Shown: positions 11,935-24,395 of the stretch, piece by piece
Layout: the number at the start of each line of letters is the position of its first letter
Position numbering within the stretch: the first letter of the stretch is position 1
Source: Euphorbia lathyris
Lineage: Eukaryota > Streptophyta > Magnoliopsida > Malpighiales > Euphorbiaceae
Length of the DNA: 64,000 nucleotides
Direction: 5' to 3'
NCBI RefSeq assembly: GCF_963576675.1
Contig: NC_088911.1
Span: 59,295,756-59,359,755 of the forward strand
The notes under the pieces: model-generated
Seen by the model: the letters and a program-made list of their open reading frames with translations, nothing else
What the model was told of the DNA's origin: nothing
Database searches by the model: none
Translations under genes and position numbers: made by a program

Positions 11935-14713
11935 CTAGAATTGTTCCAAGACCAGCTTGCGCATAAATGCCTCTGGAGCTGCAAAGTAGAGTGAGCAATA
12001 TGAATGTTACTGTTCTTTCAGCTTAAACATTCAGCGACATTATATATTCTAGTTGATGCTGATTATTCTTTTTGGATGTCGAACAGATAGATTACCTAAT
12101 CCATCGGTGAACAGTCTGAATTGTCCAAGAGCCTGCCTAATGAACATCTCAACGCCGCTCACAACAATGGCACCAACTTCTTTAGCCTCTTGCAAGAGTC
12201 TAGTATTTCTGGGAGTGTAAACAGCATCGAATACCAATTCGTACCGTTTTAAGGCATCCTGAAATCTCATGAACAAGTGAGTTATGCAGATGAGTCTAAA
12301 TTCTGAATTTCCACAATGTATGCAGATTAGAAATAAAGATGGGCACACAAAAAACATGGACAACCTTTGTAACAGGACTTTGGTCTGCATTTGGTTCCAT
12401 TCCCACAGCTGAAGCATTTGCCAGAATCATTCCATTCTCTGGGTGGAATCTGTCAATGTTGTCAAATGGTAGAGCTTCACCTGAAACTGCAAGTGCAAGA
12501 GCCTTTGCTCTCTCTTTTTCCGAAGATGGAACGAAGATCAGGAAAAGAAGAGAAGAGAATAGATACAAAGTAAAGAGAAGCTTTTTGCTTTGATTACCAT
12601 AATTACGGTTGAAGACAACTACCCGAGCTCCTCTGCTTTTGGCGCCAAAAGCAAGTGCTCTTCCTGCTCCTCCAGCTCCAATCAACACGAATGTTTTCCC
12701 TGCTAGAGGTGAAGTATCTGATGCTCCCTTACCAGTAGCTCGTCTTTCTGCTTTTCAGAAGCAGAAGCAGTTTATCGTCATCTTTAATGTGCTCAAAATC
12801 TATTGAGTATAACTTGTTATCAGCATTTCATGTACCTCTTAATGCATCCTCTATTGCAGTAATTGAAGCCTCACAATCTGTATTGTAACCAACCAGTTTC
12901 CCGTCTGCGGGTCTCCTTACAATAGTGTTTACAGCTCCTATGGACTAATAGGTAAACAAAGTCAACAATATCAGAGACATGTAATGGTAATGCTTTGAAA
13001 CTTAGAAGAAGAGGAAAAAGTTTGCCGACCTTAGCCAGTGGATGAACTTCATCACAGCAGCTTACTGCTGCTTCCTTGTGTGGGATTCCAACGCTATCAT
13101 GACAAGAAGTTCCATTTTAAGAAGAAGATGTGTTAATAAGAAAGATGAAGTATGGAAAGTAAAGGGTGGAAAGCTAACCTGAAACCAGCAAAGTCAGTAC
13201 TTGTGTAGGTTGTAAAGAATTCATTGATATCATCGACTTGCATTGGAACATAAATTCCATTATATCCAGTGTATCTGAAGGCGGGGTTGTGAAGAATAGG
13301 ACCCTTACTATGTCCAACAGGATTTGAAATGAGACCAAAAACTTTAGTGTCTGCATTTATATATTCAAGCTTATAGACATGCCTAAGACTGAAGAGAGTT
13401 GGCATCCCATGAACTGGGTGATCTGCTAATGATCCATAGACCAAAAAACCACCAAATTTAGGGCTTAATAGCTGGCTTATAAGGCCTCTACTGCCAACCG
13501 CAAGAGCAATCAAAGGCACCTGCAAACAAATATTATGTAGTTTAGTTGGTGAAGTGTGTGGAAAATATAGAGGCAAGTAAGTAGTGTACCTGGCAATGCG
13601 CAAGCATTTTAAAAAGAGGTGCCAAATGAGTGATGTTATCGACATTGATTACTAGCTTAATTACATCTGCTCCAGTAGACTGCATGAGAGCAATTTGAGT
13701 TGCAAGTTTCTCAGCTGAAGGTTTACCGGCATTGATATAGCTTGAAACAATTAACTTGGTGTTGGATCGGTTATATATATATTGAGCCATGTCAACAGAA
13801 GAAGCCACCTGATGAAATTCATTTTAATTGAAATAGAAATAGAAATAAAAAAGTGTAATGTTATGCAGAATTAGCAATGGTTGATTACCTCGTAGTCCAT
13901 TTCGACAAATTCAACATGCAAATCGGTTGCAAGTCTTAGTATTTGCAAACAAGTAGTCTTAGTGTCCGCATTGGCATTGGGCCTGGTCCAATTAAATTAG
14001 TGATGATTACTAATTGGAAATTAAGAAACCTACCTTTCCAATCAAAGTAGTACAAAAAAGAATAAAAAAATGAGGAGATTCATTCATTCCATTCCAGGAC
14101 ACGACACGTCCGAAGCGACGGAGTGGAGTGGGTCCAATGAATTTGGAGACCATATATTAGTACTGTATTAATTAGTGGTTGGTTGGAATAAACAGAAACA
14201 TTAATTCCGACCCCGCCCGCCATATATGACGTTATCACGGCACATGCCCCAATCACCTCCCCTATACTACTTATCCAAATACGTCTTCTATATTTTTCAT
14301 TTTTTTTATTTTAATACGTCTTCTATATTGTTCATTTTATTTAATTATATTTAATTTGGAAAAATGATTCCATATTTACGAAATAATAGATGGGATAAAA
14401 CAATATGTGGCTGGGTATCTTTTAATTGGTTGAGAAATTGAAAAAGCAAGAATGGAATGGAAATAAAACTCGTACTGGTGAAGTTGAAAAAAGTGAAAGG
14501 AAAGGAAAGGAACCTGAAAGAAAGAATGGAAGGAAGAGTCCGGAGCTGAATAAGTTGATGAAGTTGGGAGAAAGAGATGGAATGAATATGAATGGAAAGC
14601 TCCACAATATCAGCACCTTCAGCTCTGGCTTTATCCATCGAACTAAGCATTTCCTCTGCACTTTTGCATTCTATTGGCGTGCACACCACCAAATTATTCT
14701 TCCGGACTGCCAT
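11935..14713 (-). CDS. DHQ-SDH: Dehydroquinate dehydratase/shikimate dehydrogenase family, quinate dehydrogenase-like paralogue
   Basis: Ten exons join in phase on the minus strand: 14713-14514, 13982-13889, 13808-13590, 13519-13179, 13093-13030, 12944-12836, 12747-12598, 12513-12365, 12258-12096, 11978-11935 (510 residues, all GT-AG). The N-terminal dehydratase domain keeps the Schiff-base Lys (K149, in GADVIKL). It has lost other catalytic positions: VELSIH where E-x-R-x-D is expected, and Tyr122 for the catalytic His in IVSSY. The C-terminal domain is well preserved: GHSKGP (242-245), IPHK with K291, YNTD with D329, and GAGGAGRA near 366-373. The second Ser of the SKS substrate motif is Gly244, and the Thr before IPHK is Gly287. 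An in-frame stop lies just upstream of ATG 14713 and there is no transit peptide, so the protein is probably cytosolic. I infer a quinate or altered-substrate dehydrogenase. Confidence 0.9.
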
Positions 14714-15199
14714 TTCTTTCAGCTCACTCACTCAATGGGAGACAATTTCATATATATAGACTTAGACAGCTTTTCCCATAACAAACTCCTTGCCTTTTTT
14801 TTTTTTTTTTTAAATATCACAATATTAATTATTTCCTTATATATTTATTTATACCATAATAAGAAATAACATGTAAATGTAAGAGCTATTTAGTTTGCAA
14901 ACTGTTTTCACATCACCCACCAATTCAGGATTTACATATATGGGCTGTTTTAGGTACTCTATATCATCTATAAGTGCTTAATTGATATTTTCACATGTTT
15001 TTGCAAAAATAAATTAAAGTTTCATATATAATTTTTATAAAAAATTTCGACAATCAGTGGGTGTTCAAACCCCATATCATCCCCTTGATCCTTCCCTATT
15101 TCATATATAGTGAAAAAAATTCATATAAAAACATGTGACATAAATAGTTTCCACGAGGTTTATCACGTAAAATAAAAGTTTTTTTTTTTTTTTTTATAA
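14714..15199. other. Promoter side of the dehydrogenase gene, then low-complexity DNA
   Basis: A TATATATAGA element near 14750-14760 lies about 40 bp upstream of the ATG and could be its TATA box on the minus strand. Long T runs at about 14798-14815 and 15180-15196 bound the region. Nothing coding is seen. Confidence 0.4.
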
Positions 15200-17387
15200 T
15201 TGTCATAAGGGATATGAGCCAGGCCCAACCCAAATCAGCCCAACTACAAGCACAATGCCCACCAAGAAACTGCTCACCATCTATAAAAAGGGGCTCACCT
15301 GCCACTAAGTGAGATCTACCCACTTTCTCTCTCTAACTTATTACTTTATCTTTCTAGCTACCCAGAAACTAAATTGAACGTCAGAGTATTTCCAGGGACC
15401 GCTCCCCGCATAGAGATGACATCTGATTGTGAAGGCATACCGTAGCCCCACATCATCATTATTTGGTGCGGTGAGCGTGTAGAGCAAGCAAACCTCAGAT
15501 CTGTCAGAAGCACATCACATACTAAATGGAAGACACACCACAGATCACTCCACTTAAGGAAACGTTGACGACCACCGTAGGAACTTCCTCGAATCATGAG
15601 AGGGAAGAACCATCGCCGAGTCACCATGTGGCACCGATGAACCTAGCTAGCCCCTCTGCTCGATGAGGTGGAACCATAAGAAGAAGGAGCATGCAACACC
15701 GCCAAGCTCATAAACGTCTTCCGCAGCTTCTAAGCAGCACAGGCGGTCCATACGACATCTCAAATGAAGATCATCGACCAACATGCAAGTCTTCAGGAGG
15801 AGAATACAAAATTTGGCAGTTTTTTAAAGGGGACATCGAACTAGCGGCTGTCTCCACCCTCTCGGGAAGTTTGGCAGCTTCGGATGCTGCAGCAGCACCC
15901 TTACGAATCAATATGGCGGACGCAGCCCCACCAACCGGGCCACGTCTGCCCGGGAATTATCTGATGGAAATAGCTGAAGAGTCTGAGTCATTAGATCTTA
16001 AACGAGATACATGCAAGAATAATCAATAAGAAGTACAAGCATAGCACATAACTAGGTGACAAAGAAAGATAATGAACACTCATGTATGTGGCAAGATGTG
16101 AAGAACTAGGTGACAAAGAAAGATAAGAAACATTGGAAAAGAAGGAGATAAGTTAGCCTAAGTTTTTAAACTCTTTAATATTTGTAAGATGGAAATGATG
16201 TAATTTCCATATTTTAGTTGTATAAGAGAGGAACATTTGATGTAAGAAAAGTGGTTGTTTTAACATTCCTATTTGTTAAAACTTAAGCATACCACATTAT
16301 TTTGGTAAGATCAAGTGCTATGGAGAGACAAAAGATATTCTAAGAAGAATTCAAGATGTATGTTGAGATGTTGGAATATAATCATTACTCGTGAGAATGA
16401 AAAAAGGATGTCGGACAGAAGGTACACTTGAGTTGATTTATAATACTTGTTCTTTTGGTTAAACTTGTTCAAAATGTTATGAATATTATAAATGCTCTTT
16501 TGGTCCTCCACTTATATGAAGCTTTAGGATTCACCCTTGGATAATATCTGGATGTTATCAGTAACCTCCAGCAAAACCCCTCTGGTTCACCGCATCATTG
16601 AAACTCGTTTCCCCCAAGACTACCTGGCGTTTTATTCTAGAACGGAAGACCCTAAAGATCATGTCGCCTCCTTTATGAGCACCATCAACCTATACTCAAA
16701 AGACAAGGATATTATGTGCAAGGTTTTTCCGACGACCTTATCAGGGAGCGCCCAGGATTGGTACTGTGAACTGGCCCTAGAATCGACTCCTTCGACCTTT
16801 TGAAGGACCTTTTCCTCTCGAGATTCGCAGCAACTGTGAACGTCCGCAAAATCAGTTCTGACTTTAATGCCTTCGCCGGTAACCCACAAATCCCCTCAGA
16901 AACTTTCTATCTCGGTTCCACCATATGGCTTCGCAGGTCAAAGGCCTTAATCTGGAAGTCACGCACAATACGCTGGCAAAGGGAACATCATGCGAACCAC
17001 GGAAGCAAAAGTGCTTTTGAAAGATGCCCCGATCTTTCGAGAAGCTTATGACCATGGCGTAGACCTTCATCAGGTACGATGATTGTGATCGCCCCGCGGG
17101 GTACGAAGAGTCAGAAAAAGACAATGCGAAAGGTGAGGCCCGATGAGAGGAAAAAGGCAAGGCCCCCGTAAAACCCAAGGATGGCACGAGAAGCAGGAAG
17201 GAGGAAGCGCCCATGGCATATCAGTCTCGAAGAGAGCCTGGTTACAGCGAAGGTAGGAGCAACCACAAGTCTGACAAAGCCTCAAGCAGGGAAGTACATT
17301 ACGCAGCCCCACCACCTCCTCGCAGGGGTGGGCAGCAACAATCGTCCTCTGAAAGATCAACCAGAGCCTACACATACAAAGAACTAT
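15200..17387 (+). pseudogene. Degenerate Ty3/gypsy fragment: LTR end, leader and gag
   Basis: Positions 15200-15455 look like the end of an LTR: TATA motif CTATAAAAAGGGG, then a stretch resembling the common GTCGGAGT...CAGGGACC motif of gypsy LTRs. Near 15460 ATTTGGTGCGG may be a mutated primer-binding site. A gag matrix/capsid-like region follows (16537-16900: AFYSRTEDPKDHVASF, KVFPTTLSGSAQDWY, then DLFLSRFA in another frame), and a Lys/Arg/Ser-rich gag tail (17120-17385). A 24-bp word containing ACTAGGTGACAAAGAAAG is repeated near 16050 and 16110. Frameshifts and stops make it non-functional. There is no protease, RT or integrase, because a hAT remnant replaces them. Confidence 0.7.
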
Positions 17388-18525
17388 ATTGCAAGTATCC
17401 TGGTGCCACTCATTTTACCACCAATTTTATTGCATTGAAGAGTCTACATGATCACAAGCATGATTTGCAAGCTTTGGTAGTAAGTGACGAGTTCAGACAA
17501 TACTTGAAGATGCTTAAAGGTAAATATTTCAAACAAATTGTTTTAAAAGAGAAGTTTTGGACCAACAGTTTGATGTTTGTTAAAGTAATGGCACCTATGA
17601 AGCGTTTGCTACAAATTTATGATTCTGATGAAAACACAACACTTGGTTATATTATAAAGGGATGTATAGGGCTGGTAATGGCATAAAAGATTTGTTTAAA
17701 AGGGAGAGGCATTTGTACAAGCCTTACACATCTATTATAAAGAACTGGTGGGGTATGATGTTGTGCCAAAATCTTCATGTTGTTGCATATTGGTTGAGTC
17801 CGACTTTTCAATATGATACAATTAAGTATTGCAACAAACCAGAGATTATGAGATCGTTGATGGATTTTATTGATAATCAGAAGATTTTCAACAAAAATAA
17901 GTTTCTTAATGATATTGACATATTTCGATCAAGATTAGGAGGGTTTGCTAGAGATTTGTCTCTCGACAGTTGCAGAGCTATGAGACCTGGTAAGCTAATT
18001 AAATATTTACTATTTAGTTTTTTATCAAAAAATTTATGATGCTCTTATCATGTTTGTATTTATTATTTATTATTACTTGTTATAAATGTATGGTGGAGAA
18101 ATTTTGGTTATGAAGTGCCAACCTTGTTAAAGTTGGCAATTAGAATTCTTAGTCAGACTGCTTCTTCTTTTGGATATGAGTGTATCCATACTAAGAAGAG
18201 AAATAGATTGGAGCATCAAAAACTTAATGATTTTGTCTATGTTCATTACAATTTGCATTTGCGCAATAAGTATGCGATTATCTTATTGCATAATTTCATT
18301 GTTTTGTTTTCATTGTATGACAATTTGATTCATTCTAATTTTTATGTTTTATAGATCTAACGTTGGAAGAAAACGTTTGATCTAGTTGATTATGAATCAA
18401 TTGATGAAACTGAGTTTTGGATAGTTGAGGATGAACATGAAGGAGAACTTGAAATAGATAATTTAGAAAATATGCTTGAAGAATGCACTCACTTAAACCA
18501 TGTTCCATTTTTTCACATTTAATTA
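17388..18525 (+). pseudogene. hAT-family transposase remnant (DUF659 plus C-terminal dimerisation domain)
   Basis: The sequence opens with FTTNFIALKSLHDHKHDLQ, a typical DUF659/hAT segment. It continues through a broken central region (17662-18039) to WWRNFGYEVPTLLKLA...ILSQTASS and the tail RNRLEHQKLNDFVYVHYNLHLRNK (18090-18275), which is the hAT C-terminal dimerisation region. Intron-like gaps occur at about 17990-18085 and 18278-18355, and the last exon is acidic (DETEFWIVEDEHEGELEIDNLE). An in-frame TAA after VMA and frame changes inactivate it. The N-terminal BED zinc finger and first catalytic region are absent. Confidence 0.85.
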
Positions 18526-21500
18526 AAAATCACATTCAAAAGTTTTTGAGGTACTTGAACATTTTATTTTCCTCAAAATTTCTCCCATTTGAATGGAGAA
18601 ATTTGTTTGAATCTAGTTCCTTATATAAAGTGTGACCGTGGCCAATGTCTCCGAAAGGAAGATAACATCTCGTGATTCAAATTCTGTCACTTTTAGTTTT
18701 CTCCCATTAAGACATATCAATCAGATATGTCTAGGTATATTAAAAAGACACTTCATTGGCTGTAGGAACTAACCAAATCGAGCTATCGTGAGTAAAAAAT
18801 TGTGAAACCTCATGGTTAACACGACTTAAATCAGGATGTGACCTGTTCATAACTCATATAGAGTAGAAGTGACAAGTTTTAAGGGAATTTTGTTTAGGAA
18901 ATCATAGACCTAACCATATTGAGGAGAGTTCAATTCTCCTCTCAGCAACATCATGTTGTTGCAGAGTGCTTAGAATTGAAAATTGATGTTCAATTCCTTT
19001 CATAACATAAAACTTTTGAATTTATCTAAAAGATATACCCAACCATAGTGAGTTGTCAAAGTTTTAATGTTCTATTTATTAGGTGTATGCCCTAGTCCTG
19101 AGACATTGTAACTTGATTGTTCTATTAATAAATAAGGCATCAATCTATTTAGTTCATTTATCTTGTGCAAATTTACTATATAGAGTATCCAAGTTTAGTT
19201 ATCTACTCATGTTTGATTGGTTGAGGATCCAAAAAAAGTAAAAGTATGATCCATTATGATACTATTCTAAAACACCCATAGTATGTTATTATCATGAGAA
19301 TGATAATAAACTAAAGACTAATATATGCTTTAGTTGTTGATGGTGTTTCATTGGTCATGGATATTAGATATCCACCAATGACATAAGAGCTTATGAATTA
19401 GTAAGCACTGAATCGATCTGCTTATGAGAATCCCAGCTTGACATGCCAGTGTACTAGCACGATAAGCTAGGAGGCCAAACTGAGGGGCAAATTAATTTTT
19501 GCTAGCTCGACAAGCTGCGTCCAGCTCGATGAGCCATCAATATTTCCTAATTCCAGCTCGACATGTCGAAAGTCTGGCACAATGAGCTTGAAAATTAGAA
19601 AGGAGAATAGTGGCACACAGCTCTGGCTCGTCGAGCCAGACATGCAGAATTTGGTCAAAATTGCCATTTGGAATAGTTTTGAGCCTTCAAAATACCCTTT
19701 TTATTGTTAGGATATTTTATCATTTTCAGGATGGGGATTAGTATTTTTCCCATAGAATCATCTATTACAATTCCAATCTCCCTCCTCATTTAATTTAAAT
19801 TTATATTTATTAAATAAATTCTCACTAAATCACTTCCTCTTCCCTATAAACTCTAATTTTCTTCACTCTTCCACCAAATCAACATTTGAAAAGGCCATTT
19901 CCAAGAAAGAGATTCTTCATCTTCTCCATTTTTTCCATCTTTTCCATCTCCTTCTTCCATTTCCCCCTAATTTTTGCTTCAAGTTTCTTTGTTTTTATAA
20001 CACATGTGAAGAGAGATAGGAAAGCTTATGAAAGTAGTAAAAACTGCTCGATAAGAGACGTTGGTGAGATGACAAGAACAACGAAAAACAAGGCCAAACA
20101 TCTAATCCGCAACTGGAAGCCACCCTGAATGTGCCTCGAAATCCTCTATCGGATGTAACTCTGCTCCCAATCAAGTACCATTTCCCCTTCATCCTCCTCG
20201 CCGAAGAGGAAGGTAAACGTTTTTAACATATTTCAACTTTACCATTTACTTCATTTTATAAATTTGATTTTGAATTCCTTGCTTCAAAAGGATGGAGTGA
20301 AAATATCAAGGAAACATTGAAAGACTTAGGGTGGTACTCATTTTCTAGGAGAAAATTCGTGGGTTATTTGGCCTTGATACAAGAGTTTTACACAACTCTA
20401 ACACATTATTAGGAGAATAGTGCCCATTAGATAGGGTTTAAGATGTTTGGAGTAGATTGTATAGTAACTAAGCGTTGATTGAAGATAAATTTGGGTTGTC
20501 AAAGGACTGAAGGGGTTCGTAATTGGCACGAGATATAATTCTTGGAGATTTTTTGGTAGAAATTACAAATGAGACAACCCCATTTGATGCTAAATTAATC
20601 AAAGACTACACACTCTACCTCTTGCAGAAATTAACAAATGCCTTGAGCCGAAAGCATGAGAGTAATAAGGTTAATAATAATGAATTGCTAATTCATTATT
20701 GTGTGAAAAACATGGTCTTTGAAAATTTGATTAATTTGACCACAAAGAAGAGGAAAACACTACACATAATCTAAATTATACTTGGTTTTATTAATGATAA
20801 TGGCTTTGCCAACCTTGTCAATTGTTTGGGGAGAACGGCCGAGGAGGAGACCCATGACCAAGGAGTCGTGCGAGAATGGAGGTGGCACCAAACCAACAAC
20901 TACGAGACTTGGTCTAATGCATGTTTTAATTATGTTTTTTTTATTGGGCATTTATGTATGTGTTTATTGTGTTTTTGTCCATCCCTCCTCCAAAACTGAA
21001 CTTTGTTATTTGTCTTTAAGATCATTATAAGGCTTTTTTTTAATTTTAAATGCGCAAATGATTTGAACATATGTGAGTATATTTGAGCTTCAAAAGAGAA
21101 AACATCAAAACGCTCTTATTTCTTTGTCATTTTTATGTGTTCTTTTGTTTACATATTAAACCTCAAGATTTGCATTAAACCCAAATTGAGACCGGTTACT
21201 TTTTCATTTGAACTTAATATGACGAAGATCATATTATTAGGCTTAAATCGCACTAACTCAATTGCGCACACAAACTTTTGTATATTTGACTTACCTAACA
21301 TCTTTCCACTAGATTATCCTTTGAGCCTTCATTTTCAAGAAACTTCTATCATATTATTAGCCTTCATTTTTAAGAAACTTCTATCAAAAATTCATTTCTC
21401 AATTTCAAAAGAAATAAGTGATATTTGACCATTTTCATTTGGAAAAAAAAATGAGAAATAGAAAAGGTAAGTAAGAAATAAGGGAGAATTTATCCAATTA

Positions 21501-21779
21501 CTTTCATTATCTCATAAAAAAGGAAGACTTTCAAGCAATTTTAGTCACTTTCACTTGGCTCCCTTGAGACTTTTGTAAAACGTCAGATATTTGTTGGCCG
21601 AACAAGATAAGGACCAACCTAAAGCGTTAATCTTTTTGTTCAACTTTTGGACATCATTCAACTTCTTTGGCGGCACCATATGAAGGAAAATAGGCAAACA
21701 CAGGCAAAACGGAAATATAAAAATTTTACCTATTTCCCTTAATCCAAGATCCGTTAAGCGTTATTTCATATAAATAGTG
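18526..21779. other. Gene-poor repeat debris
   Basis: No exon with a recognisable domain. Positions 18590-19420 have the composition of LTR/leader debris (GTATGCCCTAGTCCTGAGAC, CTATTAATAAATAAGGCATC) but no paired LTR was found. Positions 19435-19660 repeat the word CAGCTCGACA/GCTCGTCGAGC in both orientations. Open frames of 65-97 codons at 19886, 20523, 20782 and 21135 match nothing I recognise and show no codon or splice support. Confidence 0.4.
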
Positions 21780-22990
21780 ATAGAACGAAATACCTTTATT
21801 GACGATCTATCTACAGTTGCAAATGACATGCCCACAACTCTTAATCCCGAGTTTCACGAACACAAACAAAACAAACAAGTAAACGATTAGAATACAACCG
21901 ATGAATAGCAATCAAAGGAGATCGCCTCTAATAAATCAACACAAGATCTCTGTAATATGATTTTGTATTGCAACCGTACAAAATCGTTTCTGTCTACACT
22001 CAGTAATTTGCTCAGTTTGCTCAGAATCGAAAAAATGAATGAATGAATTAATGCAGTAAGTAAGCTAGTCTCTCACACCTATTTATACTGGATAAAAGAG
22101 CTGTTGAGCTCTGATTCAGTGGAGAAGAAGGTGTGAGAGAAAAATCAGGGAAGGTGGGTGAGACTGGATTTGAGAAAGACACGTTCAGAAAAATAAACGT
22201 TAAGAGAATAACGTTAAGAAAAGACTAAATAAAAAATAAACCCGAAAAATTATTAATTTTTCGAATTAAAAATTATAGGATCCACACCACACCAACCCGG
22301 TTCGGACGGTGGCAGCGGGCGTGTGGTGGTCAAGCAAGAGGTTGATCCTCACCCTTTCACAAAAGTGGGTACCCCTTGGGGCACACCCCAAGTGTGTGAG
22401 GACCTCATTAATAAGTATCTCCACCAAGTGCTTTGAAAGCAATGTGGGATACTTTCCATCCTAAAACACAAAGGCATGGACTTATTTTCATAAATTAAAA
22501 ATTGGGCCAAACCCAACAATCCCCCACTAGAATTTTTGAAAACGTTTTACTGAGCAGTTACATAAGATGAATAGAGGGAAAGAAGAATGATTCTTCTTCC
22601 CCATCTCTAACCTTAGATGAACTGTATCTTATCAAAAGGAAGGCTAAAAGGACCTATGATGACTCCTCTAACTGAATAAAGGGAAAGAAAGTGCACAACC
22701 TGCATTCTTCCGCTTGGGAATTTGTCAAATCCATCCAAAATCATTCTGCCCCAATCCTAAGTTGCTCCAAGTGACCATCTTTCAAATCTTGCAAATCTGA
22801 TACAAAGTATCAAAAGTGTTGCTTTCTCTCTAGATTCCTCACTTAGGTTCAATGTTTTAGAAAATAAAAAGAGCAAAGTTGCAACCTCTATTGAAACTAA
22901 AATCCTCCTCGCAAGCTTGATAGTATAGTACATTTACTCCAAGAGAATGCAGCCAGTTAAAGAGAAATCCATGACTGTGTTCTCCAGCAA
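21780..22990 (-). mobile_element. LTR retrotransposon fragment: LTR plus polypurine tract, minus orientation
   Basis: Read on the minus strand, AGTGGGGGAT (polypurine tract) runs directly into TGTTGGGTTTGGCCCAAT, the expected start of a 3' LTR, so one LTR edge is 22518. The LTR extends left to somewhere around 21800-21900; I cannot place that edge. The 470 bp to the right would be the non-coding 3' end of the internal region. No second LTR or target duplication was identified. Confidence 0.55.
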
Positions 22991-23265
22991 ACAGGCTTCA
23001 AAAACTCGATCAATTAAGCATTGATGAACTCTCTTTTACTTTTCTTATCCTCCTTGCTCATTACCAAATTTAGGGACATGTCTTTGGTTTTCATTCCTCC
23101 TATGTCATCTTTATAGGGTGTGTGTTTCATATGTTTAAGTGCATTTTTGCTTGGTTTTGAACTATTTGGTTTTATAACTTCTGATTCATTAATTGTGCTT
23201 TTATATTCCAAATGGTTCAATACAGTTTGTTAACTATAAGTAAAATGATGTTAAATACGTACCAA
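22991..23265. other. Short unassigned segment left of the copia element
   Basis: A 68-codon open frame on the minus strand (23220-23014), Lys/Ser-rich, has no recognised domain. It could be a piece of an older retroelement or chance. Confidence 0.3.
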
Positions 23266-23270
23266 TATAT

Positions 23271-23682
23271 TGTTGTATATTAGTCTTTAATATTGGTGTT
23301 GTGGTAATTCCACATGGAAAGAATAAGAAGGAAATCTATCTTTTATATTGTCTAGAGACATCTGTATTGTCCAGAGACATCTGTATTGTCTAGAGACATC
23401 TGTATTTTGGATAAAGATAAAACAGTTTTATAACTGTTTGACAACAAACTTTTTGGTTATAAATATCCTCAATCCTTCATACCTTTTCACTTACTGTTTT
23501 AATTATTCAAATACGTTCATAGGGAAATTAATGAAATTGCTATCATTAATTTTATGTTAGGGAAATCCTAGAGGAAACTTAGTCAGAAACCCAATAGCAA
23601 TTGATAGTGGGGGCTAATATTTCCTTAAGGACAGTGATTAATCACGTCCCTATTTTATGTTTGTGATCCCGAATTTCTAACA
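23271..23682 (+). repeat. 5' LTR of the copia element
   Basis: It begins TG and ends CA. A TATA box (TATAAATA, 23458-23465) lies mid-LTR. Upstream, a 19-bp word (CTAGAGACATCTGTATTGT) is repeated three times at about 23350-23405, a possible enhancer-like array. The 3' LTR has the same length with scattered substitutions. Confidence 0.96.
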
Positions 23683-23698
23683 ATCTTAAGGAAATATT
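23683..23698 (+). promoter_or_regulatory. Primer-binding position, complementary to the element's own LTR
   Basis: The sequence next to the 5' LTR does not start TGG and does not resemble the usual copia tRNA-Met site. CTTAAGGAAATATT (23685-23698) is the exact reverse complement of AATATTTCCTTAAG at 23616-23629 inside the LTR, a 14-bp match also kept in the 3' LTR (48370-48383). The gag ATG follows at once at 23699. Self-priming is inference; the complementarity is observed. Confidence 0.6.
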
Positions 23699-24395
23699 AT
23701 GGAGAACGCGTTGAAGAATGTTGGTGATGCTGGTAAACTTGATCGGTTTGATGGGATGAATTTCACTCATTGGAAGGAGACTATGAAATTTTTTCTGATC
23801 ACTCTGAAATTTTTTTACATTATGGACATTGATTTGCAGTCTATTCTAGAACCGAGTGACAAAGATACTGATGGAATTGTGGCTGAACGTAAGAAGCGAG
23901 AAGAAGACGAGGCGCTATGTAGAGGATATATTCTAAACCATCTCTCTGATCCTCTTTATGATTTGTACATTCCTGTACAAAAGGCAAAGGATATATGGAT
24001 ATCTCTGGAGACAAAGTATAATTCAGAAAAGCAAGGGGCAGATAAGTTTATCACTATGAAATTTTTTTGAATTTACTATGAATGATTCTGCATCTGTACT
24101 TGACCAAGTCCATGAATTTCTTATCTTGGCCTCTAAATTTAAGGATCTTACTATAGACATTCTAGAGAAATTACTTGTGGGGGAAATCATAGCCAAATTA
24201 CCTCCAAGTTGGAATAACTATAGAAAGAAACTGTTGCACACTTCTAAGGATTTTAATTTGGAACAAATTCAGAAGCATTTACGAATTGAAGAGGAAACTC
24301 GAATTCGTGATAAGAAACATGATGTTACTTCTAATTCTAAAGTTAATTATGTCAGTAATAATCAGAAGGGGGGCAAAAAGAGGAAAGGAAATTAT
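23699..24395 (+). pseudogene. copia gag (frameshifted)
   Basis: Starts MENALKNVGDAGKL and carries the copia gag hallmark LDRFDGMNFTHWKETMKFF, then SLETKYNSEKQGADKF and KLPPSWNNYRKKL. A T-run at about 24061-24067 has one T too many compared with the frame expected for MKFFEFTMND, causing a frameshift to the next frame (24078-24398). A TAG at 24396 ends the frame before the zinc knuckle. Gag would form the virus-like particle. Confidence 0.9.

Noticed and set aside
11935..14713. Calling the dehydratase/dehydrogenase locus a pseudogene because its frames are scattered
   Set aside because: The scattered frames are exons; ten of them join in phase with GT-AG borders over the full family length.
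14351..14731. Start of the dehydrogenase gene at the upstream GTG 14731
   Set aside because: It is not an ATG and is preceded at once by an in-frame TGA; ATG 14713 is the first possible start. The frame beyond 14514 runs into intron 1.
20523..21030. Possible small genes of 82-83 codons
   Set aside because: No domain, no splice support, and composition like the surrounding repeat debris.
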